DNA of 29,940 bases from CAZWDL01 sp964632995 (lineage in GTDB: Bacteria > Bacteroidota > Bacteroidia > Chitinophagales > Saprospiraceae): contig CAZWDL010000095.1 in assembly GCA_964632995.1 (NCBI GenBank), positions 1 to 29,940 of the forward strand, in the 5' to 3' direction. Of the stretch, positions 16,910 to 23,930 are shown in pieces. The notes beneath the pieces were generated by a model that searched no databases, was not told the DNA's origin, and worked only from the letters and a program-made list of their open reading frames with translations. Each line of letters opens with the position of its first letter. Position 1 is the stretch's first letter. A program made the translations under genes and the position numbers.

Positions 16910-17161
16910 TTAACCCGACCCGACGAAGGAGGGCGGGCAAGCACCCAGGCACTCCTGTAACTTCCCTGCGTTCAATGATCTGACGGTAAAATCGCAGGCC
17001 CTTGTCGTCAGCGCCATGTAGATCATCGATGGGTTTTGCGGAGGGGAGGAGACCATGCAGGACCCGTCGGTGACGAACAGGTTGGGAATGTCGTGGGATT
17101 AATTCCATTTGTAGAGAACAGCGGTTTGAGAATTGCGGCCCATGCGCGACGTGCCCATTTC
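16910..17161 (-). pseudogene. C-terminal relic of a GMC-family oxidoreductase
   Basis: The minus strand reads EMGTSRMGRNSQTAVLYKWN, then an in-frame TAA (17099-17101), then SHDIPNLFVTDGSCMVSSP, PQNPSMIYMALTTRACDF and finally a stop at 16910. This is the C-terminal signature of glucose-methanol-choline/gluconate-dehydrogenase-type flavoenzymes (GT.RMG, N(L/V)FV.DGS, NP...YMAL). The stop replaces a residue that is commonly Gln in the family (NQSHD), consistent with CAA to TAA. The FAD-binding Rossmann domain and most of the roughly 550-residue enzyme are absent. The frame stays open upstream to about 17220 (NWISEREALLLSRKALNL) without recognisable GMC similarity. It has no start codon of its own and directly follows the aquaporin gene. 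Confidence 0.8.
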
Positions 17162-17230
17162 TATCAAGTTGAGAGCTTTTCGGGAAAGTAATAGGGCTTC
17201 CCTTTCGGAAATCCAGTTCCTGCGGTTGGC

Positions 17231-17956
17231 TCAGGTTTCCAGCAGGATGAAGATGAAAGCTGCCAGCGCCCCTCCGAGGAAAGGACCGATTACGGGGATC
17301 CAGGAATAGCTCCAGTCGCTGCCTCCTTTACCCTTAATCGGGAGCAGGGCGTGCATAATGCGTGGCGAGAGATCGCGTGCGGGATTGATGGCATACCCGG
17401 TGGTGCCGCCCAGGCTCAGACCGATGCCGGTCACCAGCAGGGCGACGGGCAGGGCATCGAGCGAACCTAATGAAGCTTTCTGATCGCCTATCTGTGCCTC
17501 CGCCAGGTAGAAGACGCCGAGGACGAGCACTATAGTGCCGATAATTTCGGAGATCAGATTAGCCGGCGCATTGCGAATAGCGGGCGCCGTGCAGAACACC
17601 CCCAGTTTGGTGGCCGGATCGTCCGTACTATTAAAATGGGGACGAAAGTGCAGCCACACCACAAAAGCGCCTAGCGCACCGCCCAAAAACTGAGCCAGCA
17701 AATAGGAAGGCACTGAACTCCAGGGAAAGGCGCCGGCGGTCGCCAACCCGATGGTGACCGCCGGGTTGATGTGCGCGCCACTGATAGTAGCCGATACATA
17801 AACGCCGACAAATACGGCGATACCCCAGCCGGCTGCAATGACGATCCAGCCACCGCCTTTCGCTTTTGATTGATTGAGAACAACATTTGCGACGACGCCG
17901 TCTCCCAAAAGGATGAGAAGCGCGGTGCCCAGCAATTCTGCGAGAAATGGTGTCAT
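17231..17956 (-). CDS. MIP-family channel, aquaglyceroporin type
   Basis: This 241-residue inner-membrane channel has six TM helices and two half-helices. Both signature loops are present: SGAHINPAVTIGLA (first NPA, about residue 65) and GYAINPARDLSPRIMHALLP (second NPA, about residue 190). The Asp right after the second NPA-Arg (NPARD) is the residue that distinguishes GlpF-like glycerol facilitators from strict water channels. The C-terminus (YSWIPVIGPFLGGALAAFIF) matches TM6. Likely substrates are glycerol, small polyols and water. No glycerol kinase or dehydrogenase gene is adjacent; the GMC relic downstream may once have been a polyol oxidase partner (inference). The start MTPFLAELLGTALLILLGDG is typical for the family. 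Confidence 0.93.
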   Translation of the reverse strand: MTPFLAELLGTALLILLGDGVVANVVLNQSKAKGGGWIVIAAGWGIAVFVGVYVSATISGAHINPAVTIGLATAGAFPWSSVPSYLLAQFLGGALGAFVVWLHFRPHFNSTDDPATKLGVFCTAPAIRNAPANLISEIIGTIVLVLGVFYLAEAQIGDQKASLGSLDALPVALLVTGIGLSLGGTTGYAINPARDLSPRIMHALLPIKGKGGSDWSYSWIPVIGPFLGGALAAFIFILLET

Positions 17957-18127
17957 GGTTCAGGTGTTTTTCGGAAGCCACTAATATAGAGATATTTCCT
18001 GCATCTACTGGAAAATGTTTCCCAGTTTCACGCTCACTCCGTTCAGTCACTGCACAGGGACTCAACCCGGAATCAGTAATGGATAAGTTTTCGGGCGGCT
18101 GTTTTCGTTTTCCCTCGCCGGATGGCT

Positions 18128-19705
18128 TCAGTCACCTTCCGGGTCTTTTTTTGTGGGTTTCAGCCAGTAGCTCAGACTTGCTCCCAGCAGGCATAGGCCG
18201 GCGGCGATGCAGCTGAGCTGTTGGAAGACCCTCACAAAAGAGCGGTCAATGGCCTGCTGAATTTGTTTTTCTTTGGAGGGCGCTGCGGAAGCCGGCGGTT
18301 GTGCCTCCGCCAGTTTTTCCGCTTCCTGTTCCAGGGCCTGTTGCACGGCAGGGGATAAAGACAGATTTGCGGTCTCCTCTTCCAGGTTTTGGCGAAAGCC
18401 GGTTAACGCGATCGCTCCAAGTATGGCGATAGCCAATACGGTGGACATCCTGGCGAAAGTGTTATTAATGCCGGAGGCGGCGCCGGTGCTATCATCGGGA
18501 ACAGCTCCCATGACGGCTGTGGTCAGGGGGGCGACTGTTATGCCCATGCCGGCGCCCAAGGCCAGGAGGGCGGGAAAGAAAGTGCTCCAGTATTGCGCTG
18601 GGCCGCTTGTCAGCCCTGTTCTGCCCAGGAACCAATAGCCCACCGCGCAAATCAAGGGCCCCAGAAGCAGCGGCGGCTGGGCGCCCACCCGGTCGACCCA
18701 GCCGCCGGACAGGCGCGAGAGCCCGGAAATGAGCAGCGCAAAAGGAAGCATCGCCAGCCCCGTTTGCTGCTCACTGTAGCCTTGAACCTGAACCAGGTTT
18801 AGGGGAATAAAAAAGAGCATACCGCCCAGCGAGGCGTAGATCAGTAAGGTTTGAGCATTGGCCACAGTAAAAGTACGGATGGAAAACAGCCGGGGGCGCA
18901 TCATGGGATGTGATGTTCGCAGCTCCCACCAAATAAAAGTTATCAGGGCGAGCGCTCCCGTACTAAGGCCGGCAATGATGCGCGGTTTTTCCCAGCCTGC
19001 CTCCGAGCCCTGAATAAAACCGTAGGTGAGCAGCCCCATACCTAACGTTGCCAGCACCGCGCCGGTGAAATCCAGCGGACGTGCCTGCGAGGCCCGGCTC
19101 TCCGGAAAGCGAGACATGGCGTATAAGGCAATGCCGGCAAGGGGAATGTTGATGAAAAATACGGCCCGCCACCAGCCGATACCGGCCAACCAGCCGCCGA
19201 GAACGGGACCCAGCACGGTTGTCAGAGCGCTGAACATCGACCAGGTGCCGATGGCCCGGCCTCGCTTGTTTGCAGGGAAAAGGGCGGTGATAATGGATAG
19301 GCTGCCGGGAACCATCAGCGCTCCGCCTACTCCCTGGGCAATGCGCGCTGTGATCAGAAAGGTGGGCGACGGCGCCAGCCCACAGGCCAAAGAGGATACG
19401 GCGAAAAGCACAATTCCCGCTCCGAAAACGCGATTGCGGCCATACTGATCACCCAGCGCTCCACCCACTAATAGAAGGGCGGAAAGAAACAGGGTATAGG
19501 CATTGACGATCCACAACAAGCCTGTTCCTTTAACATCCAAAGCCCGCTGAATAGCCGGCAAGGCCACATTGAGGGCCGAACTGTCAATGAACGCCATGCT
19601 GGAGGCGAGAATAGTGGATAGAAGTATCCATTTTTCCTGAAAGGGTTTGGCGGTGGGAGCGGAAGACATTCGGCGAATGATTGAAGGCCCCCCCTTCCTG
19701 TTCAA
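18128..19705 (-). CDS. MFS transporter, DHA2 (EmrB/QacA) family, 14 TM
   Basis: This 525-residue transporter is long enough for the 14-TM DHA2 group. Signature segments are FIDSSALNVALPAIQRAL (TM1, motif D1 type), LGDQYGRNRVFGAG (motif A), RIAQGVGGALMVPGSLSII (motif B region with Arg) and TTVLGPVLGGWLAGIGWWRA (antiporter motif C). The family usually exports drugs or metabolites by proton antiport. A later Met (MSSAPTAKPFQEKW, start at 19669) resembles the usual N-terminus more than the first Met, so the true start may be 19669. The C-terminal 90 residues include a charged, Ala-rich cytoplasmic loop (EQEAEKLAEAQPPASAAPSK) before the last TM. It follows the GH65 gene by 66 bases on the same strand and could be co-transcribed with it. 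Confidence 0.9.
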   Translation of the reverse strand: MNRKGGPSIIRRMSSAPTAKPFQEKWILLSTILASSMAFIDSSALNVALPAIQRALDVKGTGLLWIVNAYTLFLSALLLVGGALGDQYGRNRVFGAGIVLFAVSSLACGLAPSPTFLITARIAQGVGGALMVPGSLSIITALFPANKRGRAIGTWSMFSALTTVLGPVLGGWLAGIGWWRAVFFINIPLAGIALYAMSRFPESRASQARPLDFTGAVLATLGMGLLTYGFIQGSEAGWEKPRIIAGLSTGALALITFIWWELRTSHPMMRPRLFSIRTFTVANAQTLLIYASLGGMLFFIPLNLVQVQGYSEQQTGLAMLPFALLISGLSRLSGGWVDRVGAQPPLLLGPLICAVGYWFLGRTGLTSGPAQYWSTFFPALLALGAGMGITVAPLTTAVMGAVPDDSTGAASGINNTFARMSTVLAIAILGAIALTGFRQNLEEETANLSLSPAVQQALEQEAEKLAEAQPPASAAPSKEKQIQQAIDRSFVRVFQQLSCIAAGLCLLGASLSYWLKPTKKDPEGD

Positions 19706-19771
19706 AGCGGACGGGGGGAAATGGTAGGTTCAAGGAATTAAATGGCATCATGAAGGGGAACGCGGGGCCTC

Positions 19772-22261
19772 TCAATTCGATTCCGCTTGCTTCCCCTTAT
19801 CGCTTTTACTGCCACTCCCGGATGAGGAATCTTCTGACTCGTCGTTTTCGGCTTGTCCGTCTTTGAGTTCAAACACTTTGGTGTCGCCCATTTGCAGCGT
19901 GCATTCTGCGTCTTTAACTTTAAGCTGAACAGGTACTTCCCGGCCGCCGTCGCAGGCAAGTTTGAGCTGCTTCCTGTTGACCTCCACCTTGATCCAGCGA
20001 CTGCGGTAGCGCAGGCGAAAGCTGATACATTCGAGGTGCTCCGGCAGTCGCGGGTTAAACCAAAGCGTGTTTTCGCGATATTCAATACCCGTATAGCAGC
20101 GTTGTATCAAATCAATGGTGCCGCCCATGGCTCCCAGGTGTATGCCTTCTTCAGTCGTGCCGCCCTGGATATCGTTGAAATCGCTTACCAAAGCCTTGGC
20201 GAAGTTATGCCAGCTGCGCTCCCGGTTCTCGCGGGCCAGCACCCAGGAGTGCACCATTTTACTAAGCGTAGAGCCGTGGGCAGTGCGCTTGGTGTAATAG
20301 TGAATGTTTTTCGGAATCCATTCCGGGGAAAAGGCATAGCCCATATTGTTAAATTGCTTTTCCAGCGCCTCGGAGGAAAAGAGGTAGAAGAGCATAAGAA
20401 CGTCGGCCTGTTTTGAGGCCTGATACTTGTTGGTGCTGTCGCCTTCCTTTTCCAGGATGCGGTCGAGCCGCAGAATTTCGCCATATTCCCGGTGATAGCG
20501 CTTCCAGTCGAGTTCTTCCAGGATATCCCATCCTTCAAACTGAAGGATGATGCCTTCATTGGTGATGGGGATAAACATGTTGTGATCAATTTCGCGCCAG
20601 TGCTGCACATCATCTTCACTCAATCCGGTATAGGAAAGTACTTCTTCCCGGCGCCGGTCATCCAGCACGTTAAGTGCCTTTTGTGCCGCGTACAGCGTCC
20701 AGGAGGCCATAACATTGGTGTAGGCATTATTATTCAGGCCGGGTTCATCGGAGCCCGGATACTTGGTGTGATACTCGTCGGGACCTACGACGTGATGGAT
20801 TTCGTACCTTTTCCGGGTTTCGTTATAAGTCACCTTACTCGCCCAGAATTTGGCGATCTCCAGTAGCATTTCGGCGCCGTAGAAGGACAGAAATTCGTAG
20901 TCTTCTGTGATTTGATAGTACTGCCATATATTGTAAGCGATGGCGCCGTTGACGTGCCGCTGCAGGTAGGTGTTGTCCGGGATCCAGTTGCCGGATTGCG
21001 GATTGAGGTGAATGACCTGGCTTTCCTCCCGGCCGTTGCTGCCGCTTTGCCAGGGGAACATCGCCCCTTCGTAACCGGCTTCCTTTGCCATTTGGCGGGC
21101 TTCGTCCATACGGCGATAGCGGTACATCAGTAAAGAGCGGGTAATCTCGGGGACGCTGAAATTCATAAAGGGGAAGATGAAGAGCTCATCCCAGAAAATG
21201 TGCCCCCGGTAAGCTTCACCGTGGAGGCCTCGTGGAGGAACGCCGGCGTCCAGATCGATATTTTTTTTGGAAACGGTCTGGAGCAGATGGAAAATATGCA
21301 GACGGAGCAGCAACTGGTCCTGCGGGTCTTTGCTTTCGATATCTATATCGCAGCGCCGCCAGTAGGTTTGCCAGGTTTCCTTTTGCCATTCTTTCAGGGT
21401 GGCAAAGCGGGGCGCCCGTCCCACTTCTTTTTGCGCTTCGATTACCGGTTCGGAAATCGCCCGGTCGCGGGAGGTGAAGATGGCAACGGTTTTTTCCAGC
21501 CGGTATTCGCGTTGTTCTTCTACTTCCAGCGACAGGGTTTCCCCAATGTATCCTTCCTGTTGATCAACTTTTCGATGGAAAGCTACTTCGTGGCCGTCAC
21601 TAAACAGGTCGGTAATGGCGGCCTGGGCCATGGTGATTTCAGACTGATTGGTTTTAACCTTGAGGAAAATGCCTCGGTCGCCGAATTTACCGGTAGTCAG
21701 CGGGATGAGGTGTTGGCTTTTCAAATCGCGGTAGCGGGGCACCCCGTTGTTGATCACCCGGCCGTCGAGGGCCGAGTGTATGATGAGTTTTCCCTGCCAG
21801 TTGAGCGGTTTGATCTTCCATTGAATTGCGGCGAGATGTTCGTGTGACATATGGACGATGCGCCGAGTTTTGACCTGGGTGCGCCGCTTATGGCCGTCCT
21901 CCACTATGAAATCGCGCTCCAGCACGCCCTCCTGGAAGTTGAGCCGTTTTTCGTACTCAATAATTTGCATTTTATCGAGATCCAGCCATTCCCCTTCTTC
22001 GTGTCTGAAAGAGAGCACCAGCCAGTTCGGCCAGTTGACGAAATCTTCGTTTTCGATGATTTTACCTTTGACTTCAGACTTCAGGCGATTGTAACCGCCG
22101 GCTATATAGGTGCCGGGATAGTGAATTTTATTGGCCGTAGATTCCTCGGCGGCTCCCCGGGTGGCGAAGTAGCCGTTGCCGAGGGTGCACAGGGCTTCCT
22201 GCCGACCTTCCTGGTTAGGATCGTATTCGTCATAAATAAGTGTCCAGGGTTCCGGGTCCAT
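19772..22261 (-). CDS. Glycoside hydrolase family 65 disaccharide phosphorylase (trehalose/kojibiose/maltose type)
   Basis: This 829-residue cytoplasmic enzyme has the GH65 layout: an N-terminal beta-sandwich (TLGNGYFATRGAAEES near residues 26-41), a helical linker, an (alpha/alpha)6 catalytic barrel and a small C-terminal beta-domain. The general acid Glu is in VVGPDEYHTKYPG (about residue 496), preceded by ETRKRYEIHH. The phosphate-binding region is seen as KQADVLMLFYLF and TAHGSTLSKMVHSW (about 670). The family phosphorolyses alpha-glucosides to beta-glucose-1-phosphate. Trehalose is the likeliest substrate because the overlapping upstream gene encodes trehalose-6-phosphatase plus a beta-phosphoglucomutase-like domain, but specificity cannot be proven by eye. 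The last 25 residues are a Ser/Gly/Asp/Lys-rich tail. Start and upstream stop overlap as TAATG. Confidence 0.92.
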   Translation of the reverse strand: MDPEPWTLIYDEYDPNQEGRQEALCTLGNGYFATRGAAEESTANKIHYPGTYIAGGYNRLKSEVKGKIIENEDFVNWPNWLVLSFRHEEGEWLDLDKMQIIEYEKRLNFQEGVLERDFIVEDGHKRRTQVKTRRIVHMSHEHLAAIQWKIKPLNWQGKLIIHSALDGRVINNGVPRYRDLKSQHLIPLTTGKFGDRGIFLKVKTNQSEITMAQAAITDLFSDGHEVAFHRKVDQQEGYIGETLSLEVEEQREYRLEKTVAIFTSRDRAISEPVIEAQKEVGRAPRFATLKEWQKETWQTYWRRCDIDIESKDPQDQLLLRLHIFHLLQTVSKKNIDLDAGVPPRGLHGEAYRGHIFWDELFIFPFMNFSVPEITRSLLMYRYRRMDEARQMAKEAGYEGAMFPWQSGSNGREESQVIHLNPQSGNWIPDNTYLQRHVNGAIAYNIWQYYQITEDYEFLSFYGAEMLLEIAKFWASKVTYNETRKRYEIHHVVGPDEYHTKYPGSDEPGLNNNAYTNVMASWTLYAAQKALNVLDDRRREEVLSYTGLSEDDVQHWREIDHNMFIPITNEGIILQFEGWDILEELDWKRYHREYGEILRLDRILEKEGDSTNKYQASKQADVLMLFYLFSSEALEKQFNNMGYAFSPEWIPKNIHYYTKRTAHGSTLSKMVHSWVLARENRERSWHNFAKALVSDFNDIQGGTTEEGIHLGAMGGTIDLIQRCYTGIEYRENTLWFNPRLPEHLECISFRLRYRSRWIKVEVNRKQLKLACDGGREVPVQLKVKDAECTLQMGDTKVFELKDGQAENDESEDSSSGSGSKSDKGKQAESN

Positions 22262-23814
22262 TACATTTCTTTTTGTTGCCTTTCAATTTCCAGATCGAGC
22301 ATCCATTGCAAAAGCTGGCGAACTTCCTGCACGTCGCGGAGGAAGTACTGAGCGGAGGTAGGCTCTCCGTGCCGGCCTACCTGAATCCCGATCCCTGAAT
22401 CGCGAATTTCACGGTAGGCGTCTTCATCCGTGATGTCGTCACCGATATAGATGGGCGTGAATTCGGATTTCTTGATGCCCACTTCGTTCATCAGCCAGGA
22501 GATGGCTTTTCCTTTATCCCATTCGATATCGGGGCGGATTTCAGCGACCTTTTTACCAGAACTTCTTTTGAGATCGGAGCTGTTATTGGCGATTTTTCTA
22601 ACCGTCTCCTTAACGGCTTTTTCTCCTTCCTCGCCGGCCTGACGGTAATGGAGGGCAATGGCAAAACGCTTGCGTTCCACATCCGCGCCTTCGTAAGCTT
22701 TGAGCTGTTCGCGGGCTTCTTTTTCTGCTTCTTCCAGTTGGGGAAGCATATTGACTGCTTCTGGTTGCTGCTCGCTGAATTCTCCCGGGCCGCACATCTC
22801 GAAGCCGTGGCTGCCCAGGTAGTAGAGGTGATCGAGGTTGACCCGGTTTTTTACGTCGAGCAAATCGCGACCGCTGACGACCGCAATCATGCGAAAATGC
22901 GGGATCATTTTTTCCAGCGTATGACGGATCTGCGGGTCAATGCTGGCTTCATTACGGTCTTCTACGATAGGAGCCAGCGTGCCGTCAAAATCGAGGAATA
23001 ATAGGGGAGGGCGATCTTTTAAAACCTGATAAATTTTTCCTTTTTCCTCCAGGGCATGCGGCAGTTCCTCCGGCATGACCTCTTTCTTGGAGTCCAGGTC
23101 GAGCTGGCCGAGGCGACCGACGACGATATCGGCGCCGTTCTCCCGCAGTTCTTCTTCGCCGGCATTGCGGGCCACTCCGACAACCAGGCCAAAGCCGCCC
23201 TTGCTTCCGGCGGCTACTCCTGGTAGTGCGTCTTCCACCACGAATGCCCTTTCAGGATCCACGCCGAGTTCCCTGGCCGCTTCCAGCATGATCGCCGGAT
23301 CGGGTTTGCCGGGCAAACCTCTTTCTTCGGCTACCTGACCGTCGATGCGGGTGTCAAAAAGGCTCTCCAATCCGGCATGCTTGAGAATGAACGCGCAATT
23401 TTTGCTGGCGGAGATAATTGCCGTTTTCAGTCCCTCTTCGCGCCAGGAGCGTATGCGGTCAACGGAGTCCTCATAGATATCTACGCCTTCCTCTTCCAGA
23501 AGCTTCCTGAACGTATCATTTTTGAAGTTGCCCAGCCCGTAAAGGGTTTCGTCCTCTAACCGATCATCCGGACTGCCTTTGGGGAGTTCTATGTCACGGG
23601 ATTCTAAAAAGATCTTTAGGCCGTCGAGCCTCGACCTCCCGTCAATATACTTGGCGTAATCGACGCGGTGGTAAGGGTCAAAAGTGGGGTTTCCTTTTCG
23701 GCGCAAATAATTGCGGTATTCCTCAAATAGTTTGCGCCAGGCTTTTTGGTGCAGTCGGGCTGTACGGGTAATTACTCCGTCCAGATCAAATATCCCTGCT
23801 TCGAATTTTTTCAT
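22261..23814 (-). CDS. Fused beta-phosphoglucomutase-like HAD hydrolase and trehalose-6-phosphate phosphatase
   Basis: This 517-residue protein has two HAD domains. Domain 1 (about 1-240) is beta-PGM-like: nucleophile region FEAGIFDLDGVITRTA, a cap helix with HQKAWRKLFEEY, motif II Ser in TAIISASKN, Lys in GLPGKPDPAIML, and the acid pair in FVVEDALPGVAAG. Domain 2 (about 265-517) is OtsB-type: LLFLDFDGTLAPIVEDR, AVVSGRDL, YLGSHGFEM, a Glu/Lys-rich cap, KVAEIRPDIEWDKGKAI and IYIGDDITDEDAY. Domain 2 would convert trehalose-6-P to trehalose, and domain 1 would isomerise beta-glucose-1-P from the neighbouring GH65 phosphorylase to glucose-6-P. The TAATG overlap with GH65 indicates translational coupling. 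Mycobacterial OtsB1 carries the same domains fused to GH65. No trehalose-6-P synthase (OtsA) is in the window. Confidence 0.93.
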   Translation of the reverse strand: MKKFEAGIFDLDGVITRTARLHQKAWRKLFEEYRNYLRRKGNPTFDPYHRVDYAKYIDGRSRLDGLKIFLESRDIELPKGSPDDRLEDETLYGLGNFKNDTFRKLLEEEGVDIYEDSVDRIRSWREEGLKTAIISASKNCAFILKHAGLESLFDTRIDGQVAEERGLPGKPDPAIMLEAARELGVDPERAFVVEDALPGVAAGSKGGFGLVVGVARNAGEEELRENGADIVVGRLGQLDLDSKKEVMPEELPHALEEKGKIYQVLKDRPPLLFLDFDGTLAPIVEDRNEASIDPQIRHTLEKMIPHFRMIAVVSGRDLLDVKNRVNLDHLYYLGSHGFEMCGPGEFSEQQPEAVNMLPQLEEAEKEAREQLKAYEGADVERKRFAIALHYRQAGEEGEKAVKETVRKIANNSSDLKRSSGKKVAEIRPDIEWDKGKAISWLMNEVGIKKSEFTPIYIGDDITDEDAYREIRDSGIGIQVGRHGEPTSAQYFLRDVQEVRQLLQWMLDLEIERQQKEM

Positions 23815-23930
23815 GTTGATTACTCTCGTTTTTCTTTAAACGGGCAAATTAAAAACCATGTTCATTCTGCCCGACAGAACAGAAGAATGTTGATTCTGTT
23901 AGTAAAAAAGAATGACAAGCGCAAAAATTA
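23815..23930. promoter_or_regulatory. Shared divergent promoter region with inverted repeat
   Basis: 116 bases separate the trehalose operon (-) from the ATPase-ppsA operon (+), so both promoters must lie here. AACAGAA (23878-23884) and TTCTGTT (23894-23900) form a perfect 7-base inverted repeat with a 9-base spacer. A related ATTCTG...CAGAA pair lies just to the left. This is a candidate operator that could co-regulate both directions. No regulator gene is adjacent and the site is unproven. Confidence 0.4.

Noticed and set aside
16881..17108. 75-codon minus-strand open frame as a gene
   Set aside because: It is in the wrong frame relative to the clear GMC C-terminal signature.
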